From positions 1,295,470-1,359,469 of the forward strand of contig VYZB01000239.1 in NCBI GenBank assembly GCA_013397455.1: a DNA stretch of 64,000 nucleotides, in the 5' to 3' direction. The notes beneath the pieces were generated by a model that was not told the DNA's origin, made no database searches, and saw only the letters and a program-made list of their open reading frames with translations. Positions 13,201 to 25,200 of the stretch are shown here, piece after piece (the stretch's first letter is position 1; every line of letters begins with the position of its first letter). The position numbers and the translations under genes are program-made. The DNA comes from Crotophaga sulcirostris (Eukaryota > Chordata > Aves > Cuculiformes > Crotophagidae).

Positions 13201-16200
13201 GGTCTCCTTCCTGTGCTAAATGCAGGGAATATTTGGGGAATATCAGGTGAGGTTTTTCATTGCAGTAAGAGCTAAGGATCTACAGACTATTGGTGTTGTA
13301 ACAGAGGCAGCATCTTGGTGGACTAAGGGGGTTGTTTGCTTTCATCCCTGCTTGATGAGCAAGAGCTATCTTCATCTTTTGGACTGGCTTTTGGGAAGCA
13401 ATGTACTCTTCAAACATTTTCAGTGTTTTGTAGCATGCCAAAACCATTACCAGCCAGGGCACCGTCTGACATCCTCAGCACAAGTCCACTGGGATTAGCA
13501 GAGACTGGATGTCCTCTCCTGGTTCAGTGGCCCCAACAAATTGAGTCTGAGGACGTGTGGGTTGATGTTCTCTGGAGACATCTGAGCTGGTCAAACTTGA
13601 GTTGGATTCTGAATGCATTTTATGGATCTTCAGTCTTCAAATCCCAAACGTGATGACTGCAGTATGGACCCTTTTCTCCACACAACTATGGTACTGGGTT
13701 CATGTACTGCAGTGTCTTTTCATGCATAGGTACCAGCTGTTTTGGGAAGGTGGTAAACCTTGAAGCCTGGAAGATTTGTATTGTTTCCAGAGCAAGGTTT
13801 TGGTGTACTCCTGTGTCTGTCATTGTGCTTCTCCATCTTGTAACACCGGTTGGAAGTTCCGCATGCCAGATGGGCAAACCTGACTATGTCCAGCTATGAG
13901 CCTGAAGGCTTACAAGCCTGAAGTTTTCTTCCTGGCTGTCAGAACTCATGAAAACATGAGCCCAGTTCTTGGGTTTGCCATAGGTAGGTCTGGATGCACA
14001 GAGTAAGAAATATGGGTGACCAGACTGAGTGGGGTAGGAGCAGGCCAAGGGGAGCTTTCTTAGGGTTTGAACTGAGATGTTTGATTCAGCCTCTGGTGTG
14101 TTGTAGACCTCCCCGCTGAGGAAGAAGTGGGTTGGACATTACAGCACTGAACCAGCCTCTGCCCTTTCCATGCAGCTCCGAGAGGATCCAGGTGACCCTG
14201 AACCTGGATGGAATAGTTCAGGTGCTGGACTGCCACCTTCATGACACATCCATTGGGATGATGACCAGAATTGCAGTCCTGAAATGGCTCTACCACTTGT
14301 ACATCAAGACTCCTCGTAAGGTAGGTCAGGGACTCAGCTTGCAGACCTGCTGCTTCCTGCACAGGGCTGAGTTTGCCTGCTCGTGTCCTGCTCCTCACCT
14401 TTGAATTGGCTGTGCTTATCTTGGCAGTGCTGCAACCAAGCATCCACCTGCCTTTTCTGAGAAGGTTTTGGCTGCTGGATACTCAATAGCTTAAGTGGGA
14501 AGAACTCTCCAGCACAGGTGGAAAATGCTGGTGAAACTTTTAGCAGCCTCCCTTGGGGTGAGGGGTCCCACATCGAGGAGTGAGCAGGCCTGCAGGGCTG
14601 ATGGCAGCTGTCTTTCTGGTTCTAGATGTTCCGACACGCTGACAGCCTCTTCCCCATCTTGCTGCGGACCCTCTCAGATGAGTCAGATGAGGTAAGTGCT
14701 GCAACTGCTGCAGAAGTCCTCCTAGAAGCTCATTGTTTCCACATCTAGCCAGGCTTTGGATTTTTTGCGTTTAACTGAGGAATTTCTTGAGGCTTGGCCA
14801 GTGTTGGCCCTGGGGAGTTTTAACTGTGCTGGCTAAACTGAAGATGACCAAATGGAGAGTCTGCAGGTGGCTGCTGAAAGCCCATCTGCCTCAGACTGGT
14901 GTGTTTCGGTCCTTCTGCCTGTATAAGCCTTCCCCTCTACCTCTGAGAGCTGATTCCTCAAAGCCTACTCCTAAAAGTCCTTTTCACCTACCTGGGAAGA
15001 CAACTGGAGCTTTGAGGTCCCTTCCCACCCAAACCACTCCATGATTCTATGATTCCCAACCTGTTACCTTCCTGAGGTGCTGCACTGTTATCCCATTTCC
15101 TTGTCTTTCTTTCCCACCCCTCTTCTCTCATCCCAGTCATCTCAATTTTGGCATCTTTGTCATCTTCTCCCCCTCTCCATTGCACCCTGGAGCATTCCTA
15201 GTGCTTGGGTGGGAAGCTGGCAGCTTTGGGGCACAGTTGGCCCAGGCACTGGCAGCACTTATTCTGTCAGTTAGATGCCTTTTCCCCAGAGCTGTGAACA
15301 ATCCTGGCTGGATTTTTGGTCCAGACCTTCCTCGTGGGATAAAAATAATAGAATCATAGAATCATGGAATGGTTTGGGTTGGAAGGAACCTTAAAGCCCA
15401 TCCAGTTCCAACCCCCTGGCCATGGGCAGGGACACCTTCCAGTAGACCAGGCTGCTCAAATCATGTCCTGTCTGCTTTGCCTTACACACTTATGGCATCA
15501 AACCCCAGCCCCATAATAACTCCCGTGTGCGAGGGACTTGTTAAGAGAGGAGGGAAGGGAACAGGCGAATGTGGGAATGACTTGCGCTTCCAAAGGCAAG
15601 CGACTGCCTGGCCATTTTCCATACCCTGCTGCTTATGATGCAGACCTTTCCAAAAGAGTCCCCAAGCACACATCTGCCTTTGCAACGCTCTAGAAAGCCT
15701 GCATCTTGCAGATAGTCTCTCCAGCTTGGCAGGAGATCGCAGTGAGTCATGTTGCAATTACACTGCTTATTAATATTTGAAAAAAGCAGTGAAGAAAGGA
15801 CCCTGGTGATGCATTTCCTTCATGTGACATAACTGGGAATGGCTCAAAAGTAATTTTAAGCTGATTTATTTAATCCTGTCTTCTATTTATTTAAATGTTT
15901 GGAAGGTTTTTTTTTTTTCTAAGGAAATCCATAGACAAGTCAATCCATTAAACACCACTGCTCAGCTGGCTCCCAACCAGGTCTGCTCCTCTCTGCAGAG
16001 GAAATGGAAATGACCGAAATAGTAGGGGGTTTTTTAGCTGAGCATTTTTGGGAAAGATGAGGACAGATGGAACTGGCTAACCTTCATCGTCAATGCCTAT
16101 TAGAAAAAAGGGATGTTGGGTGCTTTCTTAGCCATTGCTCCCTGCCCGGTACAGTATTCATATGCATGTTCACATTGTCTTGGAGCAGATCAGGATCCCC

Positions 16201-19200
16201 AGAAGTGAGCTGGGGATCTCTGATTTAGCATGAGTTCCTATGTGAGGTTGAGGGAGGGGATTCTCCCCCTCTGCTCTTGTGAGACCCCACCTGGAGTCCT
16301 GTGTCCAGTTGTAGAATTCCCAACATAAGAAGGAGATTACACTGTTGGAGCGAGTCCGGAGGAGGCCACAGAGATCATCTGAGGGCTGGAGAACCTCTGC
16401 TGTGAGGATGGGCTGAGAGAGTTGGGGTTGTTCAACCTGGAGAAGAGAAGGCTCCAAGGGGACTTCATAGTGCCCTTCTAGTACCTGAAGGGGCTCCAGG
16501 AAAGCTGGGGAGGGACTTTTCACAAGGGCATGGAGTGATAGGACAAGGGGGAACAGCTCTAAACTGGGAGGGGGAAGACTTAGATTAGACATTAGGAAGA
16601 AATTCTTTGCGATGTGGGTGGGGAGACTCTGACACAGGTTGCTCAGGAAAGTGCTGGCTGCCCCCTCCCTGAAGGTGTTCAAGACCAGGTTGGATGGGGT
16701 CTTGAGCAACCTGGTCTGGTGGGGGATGTCCCTGCCCATGGCAGGGGGTTTGGAACTGGGTGAGCTTTAAGGTCCCTTCCAACTCAAACTATTTTGTGAT
16801 TTGTTCTATGATTCTAACCCATCAACTCTCTGATGAGCAAGCATCTCCCTCCCCTTTCCAGAGAGTGCTCCACACGTTGTATGGTAGCACAAAGTGTACA
16901 CATATATTCAGGATGGGTTTTTCTTCATCCTGCAATGCTGCCCTCCCCATGGGAACTTGGCTGGGCAGCAGTGCTGGTATCATCTTTCTTCCCAGCAAGG
17001 CTGAACACCCTTCTGCAGTGCCTGTGGATCCCCTGGCCCCCGTGCAGAGTTTGGAAGCTATCTGTTGCTTTCTTGATGCACCTTGAAGCTGTCCTGGTGC
17101 AGTTATTTCTCATCACCAAAGGAGAATCTGGCTTTGGAGGGTCAGCGCTAGTCAAGGCTTTGCAGCAGACTGAAAGATGGTGCTCAGACATCTTATTGTT
17201 AAGGTTTGGTCTTGTTGAGCTGCTTCAAATCTCTCTGTGCACTTGGCATAAATAATCAAGCCCAAAGCAAGGAGAGACTCACATCAGATGGAGCCGAGTC
17301 CGTGCCCTTTAAGTTGTCATGCCTGTTTTTATTGTTCAAGTAGCACAAGGTGTTGCACCACCTCCACTCTGCTGAACAGGGGCCAGTATCTCATGATGCA
17401 TCGGTGTCCTGAGTCATCTCTGCCTTCTCTCCCATTCCCCTTCCTACTTGGTTCTCCTACGCCAATAAAGAAATGGTCAAGAGACCTAGTTAAGATTCAC
17501 AAAGGCAGCACAGCAGCACAGAGAATTTGGAGCGAAGCTGAAGCAAGCAGTTCCCTTTGATATGTAGACAAGCCAGGATACAAGGATCCCTGGCTGTCAG
17601 ATGCTGTGCTACTGCACTGCGTCACCTCATGCTGGTTCCTGTGCTTCCCCAAGAAGGGAGATGCTCCATCCTGCATTTGAGACCAGATTTTGAAGGCAAT
17701 CTTTAAACCTCCGGTTAAATTTAGTGGGGCAATACTACCTTACAGCTCCAAGACTAACAGGATCCTGCTGGGAGTGGGTTATTCTGCCCAAACTGCTGCT
17801 TTCATCGGTGTGAGTCTCACAGCCCTGACACCTGATTGAAGAACTGATGTTAGAAATGGTGAAAGTCAAAGCTGAAATGCTCTTTGGGAGCAGTGGGTTG
17901 GACCTTTCTACCCATAGGTTAAAAACACCACTGCTGGTAGGTACTGACAACAAGAAGACCTGTTCTTCAGGTTATCTCCCTCTACAAGCTCCTGGTGCAA
18001 AGGCAGCTTCCAATGTAGCTACTCAGTTAGAATCATAGAGTGGTTTGGGTTGGAAGGGACCTCCAAAGCCCATCCAGTTCCACTCCCCCGCCATGGGCAG
18101 GGACACCTCCCACACAATCAGGATGCTCAAAGCCCCATCCAACCTGGCCTTGAACACCTCCAGGGATGGGGCAGCCACAGCTTCCCTGGGCAACCTGGGC
18201 CAGCAGAGAGCAGAGCAGAGGGGCTCCCCTCCCTCACCCTGCTGGTCCCACTTCTTTTGATGCAGCCCAGGACACGGTTGGCCTTCTGGCTGTGAGTGCA
18301 CATTGTGGCTCATGTCGACCTGGACCCACTGGGTTCAGGAGGGCACAACAGGCAGTGAGAGCATCTGTGAGAGAATTGTGAAGCAGTGATGCTGCTGGTT
18401 TTCTTTCTTTGCCTTGTTTTCCTTTCTCTGGCTCCAAAATGAACTTATTCCTTTATAGCTGAACATGTTCCTGTTTGCCTATCTGCTCCTCTCAGTCTTG
18501 CTAGGGGTTGGAAGTTGTGCTGGGACTTTTGTCTGACTCATGCAGGAATGACGCATGAGGTGGTGCTGGTGTCTGATGTGAAGCAGGATAGACTCCAGCT
18601 TCCTTTCAACTCTGCTCCCTTGAAAATCTACCTGCGTTCATGCAGTAGCCAGTCAAGGCTTTGAACACAGCAAGAAGATCCAAATTATTTCTGAGCTTGC
18701 TGTTTGCAACTGGAGCTCCTAGAGCATCCTTCAGAGGTCTGCTCCTGGCACTGGACAAAAGTTGGGACCCTTTCCTACAGAGGGTTAGCTGAGCCTGGGC
18801 TACCGTTGACTGTAGAGGCTGTGATGGACTTGAATGTCTGCATGACCTTCCAGCCAACTTCTCCATGACTAGCTTGTGTATTTTCCTCCTCTCTTGGGTT
18901 TCCAGCAATAAACTAGGAGGGGAGGAACCCCAGGTATTGTGATATACTGGTATTTGTCCCTCTCCTTTGCTCTTAACTCCTACACTCATCCTGCACGTCC
19001 TGCTGCAGCATGATTTAGAAGCCCAGATCTCTGCCCTGCTCTCTGAGCTGTGCTGTCATGCTAAACCCTGGCAAACTTCTCCCATCACCCCCAATTCCCA
19101 GCACAATGAAGCTGAACAAAAGCTTGTGCCAAAGCGAAGAGCTGTCTTAGTGTGGTTTGGTTTGGGGCTTTGCTCTGTTGGTTTTAGAGCCATTATGCTC

Positions 19201-22200
19201 CAGCTCTCAGCCTTTAATTTGCCACGTCTGATATATTGTGACCCTATGCAGAGGGTGTAAACTAAAGACTGGGAAGACGAGAACTCTAATCTACATATGC
19301 CTGGCTTTTGTTTTAATTTTTTTTGCTGGTAAATCTCAGGAGAGAGGCTCGAAGCTACCAGGTACCAAAGCAGGGAGGCTTTGGGAAGAGGGAAGATACA
19401 CTGAGGGTGAGCTTAGGACTGAAATAGTGGGGTAGAATCATAGAATGATTTGGGCTGGAAGGGACCTTAAACATTATCCAGTTCCAACCCCCTGTCACGG
19501 GCAGGGACACCTCCCACTGGACCAAACTGCTCAAGACTCCATCCAACTTGGCCTTGGAAGTAGAGAGAGAGGTTATAATTTTAGTTGGGTGGTGGAAAAT
19601 GTGGTCAACCCAGCTTGCCACATGTAGAGGCAGCCCATAAGCAGAAGTCTTTAAGCAGGGTGGGGTGGTGCTTTCTGCAAGGACTCGAGGCTTTGCAAGG
19701 GCACTGAGTTGACAGATAATGTGTGCTGCATCGTGCAGGAATAGAAAGTTTCTTCGAGGGAGTGCAATCCACAGGGAGCTTCTTGGCTCAGGACCAGTTT
19801 CAAACTGGCACAGGTTGCCCAGAGAAGTCGTGGCTGCACCATCCCTGTGGATGTTCAAGGCCAGGTTGGATGGGGCTTTGAGCACCATGATCCAGTGGGA
19901 GGGCTGGAACTGGGTGGGCTTTGAGGTCCCTTCCAATTCAAATCATTCTATGATTCTGTGAAACCGTAACTGCCCGGTTAGCGTCTGCTTGTGGAGATTA
20001 TCCATGTACTGAACAACTGGTGGAAAACTGGCAGGCTGGGTCCAAGGTGGTGCTTGTATGTGTTCCCAGGTGAAATCATGGAGCAGGCTAAATCACAGCA
20101 AACCTGCCTGCTGCAGAGACAGACAGTCTGTGTCCTGGGGAGCTGCTTCACGGTGGGGTAAAGGTGCAGGGTTTGATGAGCTTGGCTTTGGCTGCCTGGC
20201 TTCCTAGGGTGTGGAGACAGGTGTTGGATGGGACAGGGTGGCAAGTAAGAGCAGACCCTTGGGGGAGGACACTGGGTGCTGAACTTCAGGGTGTTTCAGG
20301 CATCCAGACCCGCCCCAGCATGGCCTACAGGGATGCTCTGGGGCAGCTCTGGCTTCCTCCAACCCCATCCCAGTGGCTGGGCCTGTCTTACCTCTTCCCT
20401 GCCCTCTAATGTGTGAAGAAATACCTCCTCGGCATCCCACCGTGTGTCTGGCATCAGGTGGTGTGTTAAGCTCCCTGCACGCTAATGAAGCACATTTGCA
20501 GAGGTGCTCTGAGCTGTGACAGTGCTCCTGCTCCCACTGCTCAGGGTGCTGCAGGCCTGGCCCTCACGCACCCTCAGCAGGGACAAATGGGGATTTGTAA
20601 AAACAGGAGGGAGGACAGAGAGTTCACAGGTTGCAGCTTGGTTTCAGGTGGTTGTGGCTGTACTGCCAAATGATGTTGGATGCTGCGAGCGTGTGTTAGT
20701 GTGACCTGGCAGACTTTGCCCTGAGAAGGAGAAGCCCCCAGTCCTGCTGTATTTCCTCTGCTCCCCATCCCCTCCTCGCTGCAGGCTGAAATCCAGCGGC
20801 TGGAAAGGGAGGGGAAAAAAATAAATAAAGGTCTTGGCAAGATCAGAGGATAAAAGTTGCTGGGGACCTGAAAAGAGGGCCGGTTAAATGGGTGTGGGAA
20901 GATTGATGGTGGTTTTTTTCTTTTCTTTTTCTGTCTTTAAAGCCAGTGGAGGCAGGGGGGGACGCAAGTTTGCTTTTCACACTGTGTGTGTCTGGGGCTG
21001 GGCCAGCCTCGCTGCTGGCTGCTCTTGGCTGCAGGACTGCCTGCTTGTGCTCGCCTCTCCTCCCCTGGCTACGGCTAAAAGGTTTGGAGGGAGGAAAAAT
21101 AAAAACCCAAACCAAAATAATTGAAGTCCTCTGGGGAAGCCTCAGTGATTGAGGAGCTGCATTGGAGTGGTGGACCAGAAGGGAGCACCTAGCAGCATCC
21201 TGGGGCTGCTGTGTGCCTGGGTGCCTCCCAGCAGCATCCTCAGCTGTCCTGGTCCCCACTAGGTTGCTCCTTCACCCCCCCTGCCTTCCCAGTCCTGGTA
21301 ATGCCATGGGGTTTTCCACAGCCTCCTTGATCTTGCTCCCCATTGAAGGAAGTGCATTGTAGTCCTTAACTTTCTGTGTTTTTCCAACTTGGTAGCATCT
21401 TACTTCAGATGAATTCTCCTTGGCAAGGATTACTTTTTCCCTGGTGCTGTATGCCCTGTTTCATTGTACAGGGAAAACTCCCCTCTGGGACACCCAAGGC
21501 CTTTTCCATAAATACCAACAAGGGCAGCATCTTCAGGAGCTCAGTGCCTATCCCTGCCATCGCATGTGCCCCAGGAGCTGCTGCTGCAGCCTGCCCTGCT
21601 GTCCTGGTAGTCAACAAGCACTGCAAGGTGCTAAGTCTTGCTCCCTAGCGGTCTGCAGCAGATTTAGGGTCACCTCCCGTCCACTGCAACCTGCCAGGAC
21701 TAGCCCAGTGTTTTAGCCAGAGGCAAAGTCTTCTCCAGGAGCATCAAGGTGATGCTTTGCACGCAGGAGGTGCCTCCCATCCACCATACGCCATTCAGGG
21801 GCTGCTTTTCCCCTGCTCTTCCCCTGCGCCGCCGCCAGCAGAGCTGGTTTCATCTCCGTTCAGCCAGAACAAGCGGCAAATTAACCTGACCTAGATCTGG
21901 AGAAGCCAGAGAGACCGACAGTTCCGTGTGCCCTCAAAATCCATGCTCCGGAGGCAATACAGGGAGAAATCTTTCCTATTCCCAAGGGAGGAGAATTAGC
22001 TGCTTATTTATAACAGCTTATTTATAGCTATCTGATAACCCTGTCCTCATCTGTGCTGGGAATGGGTTGTGATGCCGGCCAGGTCTCCCCATCCATCACG
22101 ATACTACGTTCCCTGCTCCTTTCCATCACACTAACCCGCCCCACACTCGCCCAGAGCAGGGGCACCACCACCCTGCATCTCATCACCACTCAGAAACCTT

Positions 22201-25200
22201 TCCTGGGCTGGGAAAATGTCCTTGTTGACTCTTCCTTTGGGCTGGCCATCACACCCTGCCCAGCAGCAGGGAACGACTCCGGCCCTTGTGCTCCTGGCGC
22301 TGGCGAGTGTGACGGCCGCTTGGCTCCTGACGGATGGGACCAGCTCGCTCCTGGCGCAGCCAGCCCGTTGCCATGGCAATGACAGGATATTGCTTTCTTA
22401 CAGCCTCCTCACTCGCACAAAGCCAGCCACCGGTTCCAGCTTTGCTTAGCGTAGGGATGTGCGGTGCATACCAAGCGCTCCTGGCTCTCCTCTGTCCCCA
22501 AATGGGAACCTGCTCCGGAGCGTGCAGAGAAGAAGCAGCAGGAGCTGGAGCTCCCTCCCTCTTTCCCACGCCTGGAAAACCCTGGCTCTTCGCAGCCGCC
22601 TGCTCCTCTTCCTCCAGGTGCTCATGCAACCATCCCTCCTGGTTCTTATTTCCTCTGTGTTTTTCAATTATAAAATCCAGTCTGTGCTTCTGTGCTGGTT
22701 TATTTCATCTCTACCTGTGACCTACATGGCTGGCTTGAGGGACCTCTCTTAACCTCTCCGAAGGTCGAGAGGTGAAGTCATGCCCTTGTCAGTGCTGATT
22801 GCTGCTGCCTAGGCAGCCTGGCTGGAGCATCCCAAGCCCAGGCAGCATCTCAGAGATGGGGCTCGGCACGTGTGCTGGGTTTGGGGAAATCATTAGCCTG
22901 AACAAGAGTCCCAGCTCTCACCTGCCTGCTGGCCCCAGTATCCAAGGCCTGAGTCTCTTCGCCTGCTTTGGCCAAAGACAGTGAGACTTGGAAACTTCCA
23001 TGGGTGTTATTTGCCCAACTGTGAGAGCTTGAGACCCAAATTAGTGCCTTCCTCACTTTGAAGGCTGCAAGTTCAACTGAGCACAGTGATCAGCTACCAG
23101 AGAACCTACACGGGGCTCCAGGAGACCAGGCAGTGTGAGCTCTGCTTCGGGGCTTCCTCTGCTTGAAACAAAACACCATCAGCATTGCTTTATCTGAGAC
23201 ACTGGTGTTTGAAAGACCTGCAAAGCCGGGCGGAGAGGGAGGACCAAGGTCATTCCTCTGCCAAGCACGGTGGCATTGCTTCCCTGGATCACAGAATCAT
23301 AGAATCACAGAATGACCCGAGATGGAAGGGACCCACAAGGATCATCAAGTTCACTCCTGTCCCTGCACAGGACAACCCCAACATTCACACCGTGGGTCTG
23401 AGGGCCTTGGCCAAATGTTTCTGGAATATTGTCAGGCTGTGACTGCTGTCCTGGGGAGCTGTTCCAGTGCTCCACCATCCTCTGGGGGAAGAACCTTTTC
23501 CTGATGTCCAACGTAACCCTCCCCTGGCACATCTTCCTACCATTCCCTCAGGTCCTGTCATTGGTCACCAGAGAGAAGAGATCAGCACCTGCTCCTCCTC
23601 CTCCCCTTGTGAGGAATGAAGGGTGAGGATGAAGGCTGGCCATGGCAATGACGTCCCATGATGCCAATGAAGTCCCATCCTTGACAGCATCATGGAGCCA
23701 TGTTCTTCAGGGACATCGACATCATAGTTCCTCATTGCACAAGTTGTTGTTGTCTTATGTTTTTTCATCCTCAGGGGAGCCACAGACTGGGACTTAATCA
23801 TGTTTATAGGCACAGGGTATTCCCAAGTGTGCTGGAGCCTCGTGGTGCCCATGGCAGGCTGCTTCCCCAAGACTCTGCACGATAGCCTGGACACCACGCT
23901 GCCTGCTCATAGGCTGCGGGGGGCTTAAAAATCAGCCCTAAGTAATAGAAAAACACCACTACTTAAGATATCTGCATCAGAAAAACCCAGAGCTCCTCTT
24001 TCTGATTTTCAGGGGTTGTATTTTCAAGTTCTACACAATCAAAAAAAGGCATAATTGGCTTTTTCAGGGGTAAGAGGTTTTTTCATAGCTCAGAAGCTAT
24101 AACTTCCATATAACTGCAGCTCTTCAAGAAGATGCCTTGTGAGAACACGTGGAAATCCTGGGGAGCTGTGCTGGTGGGCAAGGGGTGGTCAGGGACGTGC
24201 TGTGCTGGATGCTGATAGGTTTGACGTGTCCCATTTTGGCAGCCTTTCTGCTCCGTACATCCCTGCTCCGCTCAAAGCATGAGGGATGGCTGATGAAACA
24301 TTGAGAGCCAAGGACATCTGAATGAAGGGGGACCCAGAATAGCCTGAGACATGAGAAGGGTTGAGGACATAAAAAAACCCCACCCTGTAATAACTTCTCC
24401 AGAAATACTATCTATAGGCTAATTTGGCAGTTGCTGGAAGGAAAGAGCTACAAAATGTGAATGGCAGCTCTGCCTCAGTGTCCTCAGCATGAGCAGCTGA
24501 GCCTGCTCTTGGATGCTGCCTTGTGGCGAAGGCAGGCTGGTGTTTGCCCCCAAGAGCATCCCCATGCTCTTGCTGGGATTATCTGTGGTTATGAAGGGGA
24601 GCTGGAAAGCAAAACCCAGACCTCCTTGAGGTGGGAAGAGGGACAAGCAATCCCTGCTCATGGTTGCATAAATCTGGTTTAATTTCACGTGCTCCCTTGG
24701 GACTCGCAAAGCAGAAACTGGGGTTTTTCTCCCCTTTTCTCTTTCTTGCCCCATCCTCTCTGCAATCATTTAAAATCTCCACTTTGAACTTTATAGGCAG
24801 CCTACACCTTTCTTAACGCACTGGTATTTGGTGTTTGCATTCCATCTCACCCTCCCCAGCTGTGGTTTTGGAAAGGAAAGCTCACCCCATCGACTGCCTG
24901 CGCCCCTGTGCGTGCTGACCCCGTGCCATCCCTCTCTCCACAGGTTATCCTGAAGGACTTGGAAGTGCTGGCCGAGATCGCTTCTTCGCCGGCGGGACAG
25001 ACGGAGGATCACGGTCCCTCTGATGGCTCTGATGCACGACCCAGCCCGGTGGAGCTTCACGTCCCGGCCAGGGCCAGCCAGCTGAGCTCCTCCGGTGAGT
25101 GGTGCCTCCCCACTCCCTGCTCTCACTGGGTGCTCAGGGGCACTGGTCAGGTTTGCTCAGGCAGAAGGAGAAGCCTCTCGCAGTGATGAATCAGTGTATC

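Larger units (their letters stand above)
7070..14175 (+). other. VAC14 intron, 7.1 kb, CR1-free
   Basis: This long intron has no CR1 copy. It contains an assembly gap (9420-9514), a CpG-enriched segment before the gap (about 9140-9300) and another at 11575-11670, a short hairpin (11053-11097), and a weak candidate for a nested two-exon secreted peptide (8824-8908 and 9704-9879). Everything else is unique sequence I cannot assign. Confidence 0.65.
14692..24943 (+). other. VAC14 intron, 10.3 kb, CR1-rich
   Basis: The intron carries seven CR1 fragments (15003, 15347, 16249, 18029, 19433, 19805 and 23289), in both orientations. A tandem MEF2-like/GATA-like motif cluster lies at 22001-22040. The remaining stretches (16.9-18.0, 20.0-23.2 and 23.6-24.9 kb) show no gene or RNA that I recognise. 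Confidence 0.65.

Noticed and set aside
16170..16739. 189-residue antisense ORF
   Set aside because: It is the antisense of the CR1 copy at 16249. Similar peptide fragments ([17 protein letters not shown]) recur wherever a CR1 lies, so this is repeat translation, not a gene family.
19561..19804. Possible LTR fragment between two inverted CR1 copies
   Set aside because: No TG...CA ends, target duplication or primer-binding site could be defined.
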